Assembly (NCBI RefSeq): GCF_000242455.2
Contig: NC_019892.1
Coordinates: 9,310,744-9,374,743 of the forward strand
Reading direction: 5' to 3'
From: Singulisphaera acidiphila DSM 18658
Lineage (GTDB): Bacteria; Planctomycetota; Planctomycetia; Isosphaerales; Isosphaeraceae
Length of the DNA: 64,000 nt
Part shown: positions 1 to 8,380 of the stretch, in pieces
Layout: the number at the start of each line of letters is the position of its first letter
How positions within the stretch are numbered: position 1 is the first letter of the stretch
The notes under the pieces: model-generated
What the model was told of the DNA's origin: nothing
Database searches by the model: none
What the model saw: the letters and a program-made list of their open reading frames with translations, nothing else
Translations under genes and position numbers: made by a program

Positions 1-219
1 CGTCAATTCGAGCGATTTATTGACGATTTCGCTTTCACTTCTTTTCCCGACTTGCGAATCCGTTTAGCTCTCTTGCTTTTAACCGCGGATGAAAACGAAC
101 CGATTCGCTCAGAAAGACTCCCAGGTCATGCCCAAGATCTCCCCATCAATTCCTATCGGCATCGCATCTTCACTTTAACACATCTGAGACCTACCACTGA
201 CAACATAGGAGTTTTGTAG
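1..219 (+). CDS. C-terminal fragment of an unidentified gene, cut by the window edge
   Basis: Frame 1 is open from the first base to a TAG at 217-219 and gives 72 residues ending in THLRPTTDNIGVL. There is no start codon inside the window, so the gene would begin upstream. The composition is clearly more AT-rich than the genes that follow, which either marks a different origin or means the open frame is chance. I recognise no family in the visible part. An open frame of this length is not rare enough to be proof, so confidence is low. Confidence 0.35.
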   Translation, partial: RQFERFIDDFAFTSFPDLRIRLALLLLTADENEPIRSERLPGHAQDLPINSYRHRIFTLTHLRPTTDNIGVL

Positions 220-533
220 GTATCGCGCAGAAAAACCAACATGAGAAGACTAGGCTAACAAATCCGTGCGTACAGTCAAAAGTAAAAACCCCAGAATTTT
301 TTCCGTCTGGCCAAAATTCGCTTACGACCGATCTTGTTTTGAATCCAAGGTTTAACACCAATAAAGCCCGGAGAATAATCAACGAAGAACCGTGAACGAT
401 CTTATTAAGGCAGCACAACGGCGAGCGGATCACCCGGAATCAGGCGGCTTGACGGCGCTTCTCGCTGCGTTGATAATTAGGGGAAGTCTTGAGACTCTCC
501 CCGGCAAGTGCGAATGGAGCGTGGGGACGCCTT
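220..533. other. AT-rich intergenic stretch without a supported gene
   Basis: The first half is AT-rich and changes to the GC-rich composition typical of the rest of the window at about position 400-500. I see no credible coding frame, RNA gene or repeat. It lies just upstream of the histidine-rich protein and the RND pump, so it may carry their promoter, but no clear -35/-10 pair stands out. Confidence 0.4.
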
Positions 534-1046
534 ATGTCTGTCCGAGGTCGGCGACAACAACGAGGAAAGCGTGGCCTGGGGATCATTTTCCTGATCTTCA
601 GCCTCGTCCATACTCCGTTGCCGCAGCCCGACTTCCACAACATTCGCCACCACGATGCGCCCGGCGAAGTCTGCGACCACCACGACCACCTGCTCCGCTG
701 GCATCCTGCTGCGGGGAACGCCCAAGACGTGGCGACCTTGCACTGGCACTGGTTCTTGCCCACGGAAGACGGAACCGGTCCGCTCCCGTCTGATGAGCAA
801 GGACCGGCGCTCCACGCGCACGTCGCAGACTGGCTCGCAACGACCTGGGACGATGGGCCTCGGTTCGTACCGGATACGCATTCTCAACTCCTCGTGCGCA
901 CCTCGCTCTGCCCTCAAGCGACGCTTCCTCCCGACCTGATTGATCCCTGGTTCTCGGTCCTCGGACCATGCCGAGCCTTCCCCACCGGCGCTACCACTGC
1001 GCGCCCCACTTCCCCGCTGGTCCTGCTTGAACGCTGGCTCTGCTGA
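534..1046 (+). CDS. Histidine-rich hypothetical protein upstream of an RND metal pump
   Basis: Encodes 170 residues starting at MSVRGRRQQRGKRG, a basic N-terminus followed by a short hydrophobic stretch (GIIFLIFSLVHT) that could act as a signal or membrane anchor. The next part is rich in His with Asp and Cys, for example HNIRHHD, CDHHDHLLRWH and LHWHWF, a composition typical of transition-metal binding. Further histidines follow near residues 105-125. It is followed on the same strand, after about 220 bases, by the CzcB-like and CzcA-like genes. A role as a periplasmic or inner-membrane metal-binding protein for that pump is an inference from composition and position; no family is recognised. 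An in-frame ATG lies 45 bases upstream, but this start places the basic/hydrophobic segment at the N-terminus. It overlaps other open frames, so it could still be a false frame. Confidence 0.55.
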   Translation: MSVRGRRQQRGKRGLGIIFLIFSLVHTPLPQPDFHNIRHHDAPGEVCDHHDHLLRWHPAAGNAQDVATLHWHWFLPTEDGTGPLPSDEQGPALHAHVADWLATTWDDGPRFVPDTHSQLLVRTSLCPQATLPPDLIDPWFSVLGPCRAFPTGATTARPTSPLVLLERWLC

Positions 1047-1267
1047 GTCGACCTTTGCCACAGCTCGAACGAGGCGATGCGATGCGGCCCGTGGGTCTGC
1101 GCGCCTCCTCGATGTCCCACCGTCTCCAAACACGTGGCCTGGTCGATTCCAAAGCGGATTGCACAAGCGATCCCATCTCCAAAAAAAATGCCGAACCCCT
1201 CCGCCCCAAGAAAAAAAAAGAGGGATGAGGCCGCCGGAGATGTCAGTGGCAAATGGGAGGCACCCCC

Positions 1268-2815
1268 ATGTCCGTTGCATTGCTGAACCGTTGGTCGTTG
1301 AAGAGCTTATTCCCCTGGGCCGCCCTCGCGCTCTGCCTGATTCTGCTGGCGGCGAGCTTTGTCCTCCACGATGTGCTGTTCCACGGGAGGTCGCTGCACG
1401 CCTCCCCCACACTCCCAAAAGCGACAGCCGAGCCTGAGGCATCGGCCACGTCCCCAGAGGTCAGAACCGTCACATTGGCCGAGGGGAAGTGGAATGTGGC
1501 CGGGATCCGCATCGAGCCGGCAACGCAGCTCTCGCTTCCCTCCGAGGTGGGGGTCGCGGGGAAGGTCGAGGCGAATCCGGACCGCCGGGTCGAGATCCGC
1601 CCACGCGCCGCGGGGGTTGTCCGCGAAGTGCTGGTCAACCTGGGCCGGAAGGTCAAGAAAGGTGAGTTGCTGGCCGTCCTCGACAGCCCGGACATTGGCA
1701 CCGCCCGCCTCAACCTGAGGGGCCGACAGATCGAGTTGGCGACGGCGCGGAAGGAGTTTGACTGGAAGCAGCAGGTCGCCAATAACGTCGCGCAACTGGT
1801 CCCAGCGATCCGCAAAGGAGAGCCGGCCGCCAGGATTCAGAAGGAATACGCCGACCGACCGCTCGGAGCCGACCGCGCGCTCTTGCTCCAAGCTTACTCC
1901 GAGTTCGAGATCGCCTCGCACGAGTCCGAGAAGACCAGCGCCCTGTTCAAAGATCAGATCATCGGCGAGCACCCTGCATTCGTCGCGTTACACACCCTTG
2001 AGGGAACCCAGGCCAAGCTCGGTGCGGTCCTGGAACAGGTCCGGTTCGACGCCTCCCACGAACAGACTCTGGCCGACCAGAAGGTGCGCCTGGCCGAGGC
2101 GGCCGTCATCGACGCAGCCCAGCGGTTGCGGATCCTCGGGGTCCAAGAGGATATTTCTCAGTTGCTTGCGCAAGCCGGCGATGTGGCGGCCTCCCGATCC
2201 TTGGCGTCCGAAGACGTGACGGCCTGCCAGGTCACCGCGCCGTTTGACGGCACCATCATCACCAAAACAGCCGTCCCCAGCCAGAAGGCCGACCCCACCG
2301 ATATCCTCTTCCTGCTGGCCGATCTGAATACGGTCTGGGTGATGGCCAACATCACCGAGGCCGACCTCGCCGCCCTGCCGACGCTCCAGGACGGGAAAAT
2401 CCAGATGACCGTCCCCGCCTACCCCGACCGTACCTTCCAGGCCAAACTCCTCTCCGTCGGCTCCATGGTCGACCCCGCCACACGGACCGTCCCACTCCTG
2501 GCCGAAACCGAGAACCTGGACGGACTGCTCAAGCTGGGGATGTTCACTCGGATCGTGCTCGATAGCCCGAAGACCCAGGAGGTCCTGACCGTCCCGACCG
2601 CCGCCGTTGTCGGGATCGAGGAGCAAGAAGGAGTCTTCCTCCCCTCCAAGCAGAATGGACGCACCTTCACCTTCCAGCCGGTCAAGCTCGGGCGCGAGGC
2701 CGGTGATCGTCGGGTCGTGCGCGCCGGCCTCACCCAGGGCCAGTCCGTCGTCTCCATCGGCGCATTCTTCCTCAAGAGCGAGTTGATCCTTCAGGATGAG
2801 CCCGCCGACGACTGA
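1268..2815 (+). CDS. RND efflux periplasmic adaptor subunit (CzcB/CusB-like membrane fusion protein)
   Basis: A 515-residue adaptor that would bridge the inner-membrane pump and an outer-membrane channel. The ATG chosen has GGGAGG eight bases upstream; an in-frame ATG 15 bases earlier lacks this. A signal anchor (WAALALCLILLAASFVL) occupies about residues 16-33. The barrel-sandwich (biotinyl-lipoyl-like) half-motifs are visible at about residues 115-145 (IRPRAAGVVREVLVNLGRKV) and again around 325-345 (CQVTAPFDGTIITKTAVP), separated by a long alpha-helical hairpin. The C-terminal beta-barrel and membrane-proximal domains follow (VWVMANITEADLAALP, LGMFTRIVLDSP). The CzcA-like pump lies 299 bases downstream on the same strand. 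No outer-membrane factor gene is present nearby. Substrate is inferred as a divalent metal from the partner. Confidence 0.9.
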   Translation: MSVALLNRWSLKSLFPWAALALCLILLAASFVLHDVLFHGRSLHASPTLPKATAEPEASATSPEVRTVTLAEGKWNVAGIRIEPATQLSLPSEVGVAGKVEANPDRRVEIRPRAAGVVREVLVNLGRKVKKGELLAVLDSPDIGTARLNLRGRQIELATARKEFDWKQQVANNVAQLVPAIRKGEPAARIQKEYADRPLGADRALLLQAYSEFEIASHESEKTSALFKDQIIGEHPAFVALHTLEGTQAKLGAVLEQVRFDASHEQTLADQKVRLAEAAVIDAAQRLRILGVQEDISQLLAQAGDVAASRSLASEDVTACQVTAPFDGTIITKTAVPSQKADPTDILFLLADLNTVWVMANITEADLAALPTLQDGKIQMTVPAYPDRTFQAKLLSVGSMVDPATRTVPLLAETENLDGLLKLGMFTRIVLDSPKTQEVLTVPTAAVVGIEEQEGVFLPSKQNGRTFTFQPVKLGREAGDRRVVRAGLTQGQSVVSIGAFFLKSELILQDEPADD

Positions 2816-3114
2816 ACGCGCCTCGAACCCCGCCATTCCTCGAAAGTGGACACCCCTCCTCCATCGGAGCGGTTTTTCGCCACCCCAGCACAGTTCCAAC
2901 GAGGCATTGCGACAAGGGTTAGGCCGCCCCTTCAGTGACAGCAAGCTCTTGTCCATATAACAATTTTTTTTTCGGACGCGTTACCCAAGGCAACCTTGGA
3001 TCGCCCCGTTGAGAGCGGAAGCGGAGTCGGCTCACGAATCCCTCCGCGTGTGTGCACTCCCAACGAAAACCGCCCCACGACGGCCTTGTCGAGATTTGCT
3101 CGAGACAAAAAAAC

Positions 3115-6100
3115 ATGCTCAACTCGCTGATCAACTCAGCCCTTCATAACCGCTTCATGGTGCTGATGGGGACGCTCCTGATCGCAGGGCTGGGGGTCTA
3201 CTCCGCGATCCATCTGCCGATCGACGCAGTGCCCGACCTGACCAACATTCAGGTCCAGGTGATCACGGAAGCCCCCGCGCTGAGCCCTCTGGAGGTGGAG
3301 ACCTTGCTCTCGTTCCCAGTCGAGGGGGCGATGAGCGGCCTGCCCAATGTCGAGCAGATCCGCTCGATCTCCAAGTTCGGGATCTCGGTCGTGACGATCG
3401 TCTTTCACGAGGGGACCGACATCTACCGCGCCCGCCAACTCGTCGGCGAACGGCTCACCCGGGCGGCGGAGGCGATCCCCAATGGCTACGGCAAGCCAAG
3501 CCTGGGGCCGATCACGACGGCGCTGGGGGAGGTCTACCAGTTCCAGGTCAAGGCAGCCAAAGGCTCAGGCGTGACGGCGATGGAGCTTCGGACGATCCTC
3601 GATTGGTTCATCGCCTTCCAGTTACGCGGAGTGCCCGGCGTCACCGAAATCAACTCACACGGCGGCGAATTGAAGACGTTTCAGGTCGAGCTCGATCCCG
3701 ACAAGCTGGCGACCTATCACCTGGCGATGACCAATGTCTTCAACGCCTTGCGGGACAACAACGCCAACGTCGGCGGGGGCTACCTCGTCCATGAGGGGGA
3801 GGCCCGCTACATCCGAGGAGAAAGCCAGGCGCACAGCGTGGCCGATATCGCCGCGATCGTCATCGACGAACGCAACGGCGTTCCCGTGACGATCGCCGAC
3901 GTCGCCAAGGTCCACCCCGCGCCGATGATCCGCGCCGGCCTGGCGACCCGCGACGGCGAAGGGGAAATCGTCACCGGCCTGGTCATGATGATGATCGGCG
4001 AAAACTCGAGGACCGTGGTCGAGCGGGTCAAGCACGAGATCGGCAAACTCCAGAAGAGTCTGCCGCCGGGGGTGACGATCGAGCCGCTCTATGACCGAAC
4101 CCACCTGATCGACCAGACCCTGGACACGGTCGTGCATAACCTGGTCGAGGGGGGAGCCCTGGTCATCCTGATCTTGCTGGGGCTCCTGGGCAATATCCGG
4201 GGCGGCCTGATCGTGGCCCTGGCGATCCCGCTGTCGATGCTCTTCGCGGCCAACGTGATGCTCGCCACCGGGGTCACGGCCAGCCTGATGAGCCTCGGCG
4301 CGATCGACTTCGGCCTGATCGTCGACTCGAGCGTCATCATGATCGAGAACTGCGTCCGCCGCCTGGCGCACGAAGGGGGGACGCGGCCCAAGCTCGAGAT
4401 CATCCGCGACGCGGCCGTCGAGGTCCGCAAGCCGACGATGTTCGGCGAGTTGATCATCGCCATCGTCTACCTGCCGATCCTGGCGCTTCAAGGGACCGAG
4501 GGCAAGTTGTTCCGGCCCATGGCACTCACCGTTATCTTCGCCCTGGCCGGCTCCATGGTGCTCTCGCTGACCTTGATGCCCGTCTTGGCCTCGTTGTGCT
4601 TGTCGTCCAAGGCCGAGGAGAAGGAAGTCTGGCTGGTCCGCCTGCTCAAGCGGGCCTATGTGCCGGCGCTCGACATGGTGATCCGCCGGCCGGTGATCGC
4701 GACCTTGCTGGCGCTCGGCCTGGTGCTTGTGAGCGTGCCGGTCGCCCGGCAGTTGGGGGGAGAGTTCATGCCCCGACTCAACGAGGGAGACTTGCTCATC
4801 GAGGCCGTGCGGATCCCGTCAGCCTCGCTCGAGGGGGCCGTGACCGCCTCGACCCAGATCGAGAACATCGTCAAAAAGTTCCCCGAGGTCCGGATGGTCT
4901 ACTCCAAGACCGGCCGCCCCGAGATCGCCAACGACGTGATGGGAGTCCACCAGACCGACGTCTGGACCATGCTCAAACCACAATCCGAGTGGCGGCCCGG
5001 CCTGACCCGCGACGCCTTGATCCAGGAGATGGACAAGGAACTCAATGAGAACGTCCCCGGCGTTAAATTCGGCTTCAGCCAGCCGATCGAGATGCGGGTC
5101 AACGAGCTGGTCGCAGGGGTCAAAAGCGACGTCGCCGTCCTGCTCTACGGCCTCGATCTCGACGTCCTCCGCCGCAAGGCGGAAGAGATCGAGCGCACCC
5201 TGGCGCGGATCCCGGGGGCGAAGGACATCAAGACGCCGACCTCGGGCCGCTTGCCCATGCTCCGCGTCTCGGTCCGACGTGACCAGCTCGCGCGATACGG
5301 GATCAAAGGGGCCGACGTCATGGAGGCAATCGCCGCCTTGGGGGGGACGACCGTCGGCACCGCGTTCGAGGGGCAGTACCGCCGCCCGATCCAGGTCCGC
5401 CTCCCCGAGGCCTGGCGGAACTCTCCCGAGAAGATCGGTGCGATCCGGATCGTCGACCCCCTGGGGCGGCCGATCGCGCTGCATGACCTGGCCGATCTGA
5501 GCTTCGAGGAAGGCCCGAGCGAAGTCGAGCGTGAGAACGTCCAGCGCCGGGCCGTGGTCGGCGTCAACGTCCGAGGCCGCGACATCGCCGGGTTCGTCGC
5601 CGAAGCACAGGCCGCAATCGACGCCAAGGTTGCACTCGCCCCCGGCTACTTCCTCCGCTGGGGCGGTCAGTTCGAGCACCTGCAAACCGCCACCCAACGG
5701 CTCATGATCGTCGTACCGATCGCCCTGGCCCTGATCTTCCTCCTCTTGTTCAGCACGTTCCACTCCCTGCGGCTCGCCGCCTTGATCTACCTGGCCGTAC
5801 CGATGGCGGCGACCGGCGGCATCTTCGCCCTGGCCGCTCGCGGCCTGCCGTTCTCGATCTCGGCCGGGGTCGGCTTCATCGCCTTGTTCGGCGTGGCCGT
5901 ACTCAACGGCCTGGTCTGGGTCAGCGCCGTCGAGCAGCTCCGCCTCGAAGGGGTCGAACCTCACGAAGCCGCCCGCGAGGCCGCCGTCGTCCGCCTCCGG
6001 CCGATCATGATGACCGCGCTGGTCGCCGGCTTCGGCTTCATTCCGATGGCCCTTTCGACCACCCCGGGCGCCGAGATCCAGCGCCCCCTGGCCACCGTCG

Positions 6101-6201
6101 TCATCGGCGGCCTCCTCACCTCCACCCTGCTAACCACCCTGGTCCTTCCGGCGATCTACCCCTGGTTTGTGCCGGAGTTACCAAAGAAGACTGAGCTTTG
6201 A
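3115..6201 (+). CDS. czcA: Heavy-metal RND efflux pump (CzcA/CusA family inner-membrane transporter)
   Basis: A 1028-residue proton-driven resistance-nodulation-division transporter. The start MLNSLINSALHNRF matches the usual CzcA beginning, so the longer frame starting 63 bases upstream is not used. The family signature is complete: periplasmic loop after TM1 (VPDLTNIQVQVITEAPALS), and the TM4 proton-relay motif with D398, D404 and E411 in DFGLIVDSSVIMIEN, the same spacing as the essential residues of CzcA. The second half repeats the topology with TM clusters near residues 865-1020. Together with the upstream adaptor it forms a metal exporter. The 299 bases between adaptor and pump contain a run of nine T's but no gene. 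The absence of a TolC/CzcC partner implies one elsewhere in the genome. Zn/Co/Cd versus Cu/Ag specificity cannot be settled from sequence alone. Confidence 0.95.
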   Translation: MLNSLINSALHNRFMVLMGTLLIAGLGVYSAIHLPIDAVPDLTNIQVQVITEAPALSPLEVETLLSFPVEGAMSGLPNVEQIRSISKFGISVVTIVFHEGTDIYRARQLVGERLTRAAEAIPNGYGKPSLGPITTALGEVYQFQVKAAKGSGVTAMELRTILDWFIAFQLRGVPGVTEINSHGGELKTFQVELDPDKLATYHLAMTNVFNALRDNNANVGGGYLVHEGEARYIRGESQAHSVADIAAIVIDERNGVPVTIADVAKVHPAPMIRAGLATRDGEGEIVTGLVMMMIGENSRTVVERVKHEIGKLQKSLPPGVTIEPLYDRTHLIDQTLDTVVHNLVEGGALVILILLGLLGNIRGGLIVALAIPLSMLFAANVMLATGVTASLMSLGAIDFGLIVDSSVIMIENCVRRLAHEGGTRPKLEIIRDAAVEVRKPTMFGELIIAIVYLPILALQGTEGKLFRPMALTVIFALAGSMVLSLTLMPVLASLCLSSKAEEKEVWLVRLLKRAYVPALDMVIRRPVIATLLALGLVLVSVPVARQLGGEFMPRLNEGDLLIEAVRIPSASLEGAVTASTQIENIVKKFPEVRMVYSKTGRPEIANDVMGVHQTDVWTMLKPQSEWRPGLTRDALIQEMDKELNENVPGVKFGFSQPIEMRVNELVAGVKSDVAVLLYGLDLDVLRRKAEEIERTLARIPGAKDIKTPTSGRLPMLRVSVRRDQLARYGIKGADVMEAIAALGGTTVGTAFEGQYRRPIQVRLPEAWRNSPEKIGAIRIVDPLGRPIALHDLADLSFEEGPSEVERENVQRRAVVGVNVRGRDIAGFVAEAQAAIDAKVALAPGYFLRWGGQFEHLQTATQRLMIVVPIALALIFLLLFSTFHSLRLAALIYLAVPMAATGGIFALAARGLPFSISAGVGFIALFGVAVLNGLVWVSAVEQLRLEGVEPHEAAREAAVVRLRPIMMTALVAGFGFIPMALSTTPGAEIQRPLATVVIGGLLTSTLLTTLVLPAIYPWFVPELPKKTEL

Positions 6202-6292
6202 GAGCCTCGGCACGCGCCGAGGTGAAGCCCCCCGATCGTGACAAGTGCCGCCTTTGGCCACCGATTCACCGAGACGCTCTCGATCGACATCT

Positions 6293-7063
6293 TCAGGATT
6301 TCAGCCCGGCAGCGGTCTGCATCCTCAGCCTCACGAGCAGGTCGTTGAGAGCATCCCGGGCGGTCGGTGCTTCGGGGAGCGTACTGGATTGAAACGCCGC
6401 CTCCATTTCGCCCCGCAGCCGCTCGTACTCCCGGAGGTGGAACTCCACGTGGGCGTCGTTCAGGACCGACTGCTCGGGTCCGGCGAGTTTCCGTGCGATC
6501 AGGTCATCCACATGCGTTAGCCGGGCATCCTCGTTAAGCCGCACGAGGTTCGCCTCGACCCCGCCTGTCCGCATCAGGTGGATGCCCGTCAACAGCACCC
6601 GGTACACGTAGAGCAACGGCTTGACCCGCCGGGGCCTTTCCTTGTCAAAGAGCCGCCACTGCGTCTCGGCGAACCCGAAGTAGTGGTGAACGTGGTGCCT
6701 CGTGACACACCCCTTGGCAATCGCCTTCAACTCCTCGTGCTCGGGCGTGGAGTGAACGACCAGCGGCGAGTAGAGCTGCTCCAACACGTAGCCGTTCTTC
6801 CTGAGCAGCAGGCCGAAGAACTTCCTGGCGTCGTGGGTGACCAGGTCGAGTTCGAGCCCACGGTCATCCTTCGAGGACTCGATCGTCTCCCGGCCCACGT
6901 CGAGGCCGACGACCTCTCGGACGGGCAGGACGTGGCAGCCCCGCAGGTCGTAGTCCGAGTCGGGCGAGGGGAAGCCGTAGAGGTGCGCCCCGCTGATCGT
7001 GGCGAAGAGCAGTGGGTACGGGTGCCCGTCCACTTCCTCCCGCAAACGCTCTGCAACGTTCAT
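6293..7063 (-). CDS. RlaP-type nucleotidyltransferase (DNA polymerase beta superfamily), copy 1
   Basis: A 256-residue protein of the family of predicted nucleotidyltransferases known as RlaP (PF10127/COG3541 from memory), which is linked by gene neighbourhood to RNA ligases and RNA repair. The fold signature is SGAHLYGFPSPDSDYDLRG at residues 24-42, with the metal-binding D37-x-D39 pair. The helical C-terminal half contains KPLLYVYRVLLTGIHL, typical of the family. GGAGAGG precedes the ATG by seven bases. It follows a second member of the same family after a 14-base gap, so the two are probably co-transcribed. No RNA ligase, kinase or RtcB gene is present in the window. The substrate, whether tRNA-like or other RNA, is not visible from sequence. 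Confidence 0.88.
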   Translation of the reverse strand: MNVAERLREEVDGHPYPLLFATISGAHLYGFPSPDSDYDLRGCHVLPVREVVGLDVGRETIESSKDDRGLELDLVTHDARKFFGLLLRKNGYVLEQLYSPLVVHSTPEHEELKAIAKGCVTRHHVHHYFGFAETQWRLFDKERPRRVKPLLYVYRVLLTGIHLMRTGGVEANLVRLNEDARLTHVDDLIARKLAGPEQSVLNDAHVEFHLREYERLRGEMEAAFQSSTLPEAPTARDALNDLLVRLRMQTAAGLKS

Positions 7064-7077
7064 CGATTGCCTCTCCG

Positions 7078-7980
7078 TCAGAGTAAGTCCTTCACTCGTT
7101 CCAACTCAGCCTGAATGCTCCGCAGGGCAACGACCGCCCTGTTGGGGGCCACGACGCATCCCTCCAGGCTCCCGTAGTGATCCTCCAGGCAGCCCAGGAG
7201 CAGGGCCTTGATCCGGGCCTCGTCCGGCACGGCGGGCAGCTTGCTCTCGGCGTAAGCCCGCTCCAGCTGCAACTCCTTGTCGGCAAACCACCGTCGCAGC
7301 CTCTCCTCCGTCCACTCGCCCCGGCGGATCGCCTTGAGTTGCTCGTTGTCCCGCTGGAGATCGATGTCGCCCTCCAGGAGGATCTGCTCAACCTCAGTGA
7401 CGAGCCGGACGATGTGGTAGCCGAACTTCGTGTCGAACCCGTGCTCGGCGACCAGCTCGGCCCGCTTGCCCTGCGGCTGCTTGATGGCGATCTTGTGCAG
7501 CTGCGAGTAGGCATAGCCCTTGAACTTCGGCCAGGCCCCCTTGTGCAGGAAGAGCCGCCGGTTCTCCCGGACGAGGTTGCCGACCCTCGTGCTGTGGAGC
7601 AAGCAGGTTGTGGGCGTGAACAGGCAATCGATCACGTTGGGGTTGTTCTCCATCGCCAGGGCGAAGAACTTGACGATGCCGAAGATCGTCAGGTCGTACA
7701 TCCGCCCATGGCCGGCGAGGGCATCCCGGTCCTCGACGTGGTGCTCCTGATACTGCTCGAACCTCTTGGTCTGGCTTCCAAACCCTACAACCTCGCCCCG
7801 CAGGTGGGGGAAGATGTCCTCCTTCGGGGGGATCGCCCAGCCGTACACGTCCACGTCGCTGGTGTCCGAGGAGACACCATAGGCCACTGACCCCATGATC
7901 GTCTCGTACTGGACGTTGCCCGGCAGCCACCTCGGCGGCTTGGCCAGGCCCCGGTCGGCCAGGCGTTGCAGCGTACTCAT
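7078..7980 (-). CDS. RlaP-type nucleotidyltransferase, copy 2
   Basis: A 300-residue relative of the gene just downstream. The nucleotidyltransferase motif GSVAYGVSSDTSDVDVYGW lies at residues 30-48 with D42 and D44 as the metal ligands. The conserved segments GRMYDLTIFGIVKFFALAMENNP and KGYAYSQLHKI match the longer version of the family. I start at the ATG giving MSTLQRLADRG; the frame extends five codons further upstream. The two proteins diverge strongly outside the motif, so this is not a recent duplication but a pair of differently specialised enzymes. They sit as an isolated two-gene minus-strand unit between a plus-strand pump and a plus-strand sensor kinase. RNA repair or RNA-end modification is inferred from the family. 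Confidence 0.88.
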   Translation of the reverse strand: MSTLQRLADRGLAKPPRWLPGNVQYETIMGSVAYGVSSDTSDVDVYGWAIPPKEDIFPHLRGEVVGFGSQTKRFEQYQEHHVEDRDALAGHGRMYDLTIFGIVKFFALAMENNPNVIDCLFTPTTCLLHSTRVGNLVRENRRLFLHKGAWPKFKGYAYSQLHKIAIKQPQGKRAELVAEHGFDTKFGYHIVRLVTEVEQILLEGDIDLQRDNEQLKAIRRGEWTEERLRRWFADKELQLERAYAESKLPAVPDEARIKALLLGCLEDHYGSLEGCVVAPNRAVVALRSIQAELERVKDLL

Positions 7981-8380
7981 CACAAGGCTCCTCACCCCCG
8001 ACCGATCACCGGGACACGGCTCGCCCGTCCTCTGGAACGATATCTACCCGGGATGGACGCTCCGGGCCATCGGCAGGTTCGGTAGGCGAGCTGGAGAACA
8101 AGAAGCATAAAAAAATCTCCTGCCCATGGGCTTACTGTTCAGATCGACACACATCGCTGGTGCCCCGGCAATACCCGATGATGGAACATGTGCGATGGCC
8201 CGTTGACGGTCGTCAAAGTTCGATGTGGTAACCTGTGGACAATTTGCCCTTGGTTCGCACAGAAACCCAAATCGATCAAATTTTAAGCGTTTTTCCCAGG
8301 GTTATCAGAATATTTATTTTCGCTTCCCCCCTGAGTTATGATTACTGTGCAGGCAACACTTTTGCAGCGACATAAGAATT
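7981..8380. other. Divergent intergenic region
   Basis: Separates the minus-strand nucleotidyltransferase pair from the plus-strand sensor kinase and must hold both promoters. The 100 bases before the kinase are AT-rich (TTTTAAGCGTTTTTCCC and AATATTTATTTTCG). No coding frame or convincing consensus promoter was recognised. Confidence 0.4.

Noticed and set aside
489..533. 15-codon upstream extension of the histidine-rich protein
   Set aside because: It precedes the basic/hydrophobic N-terminus and has no better ribosome binding site; the downstream ATG gives a more natural start.
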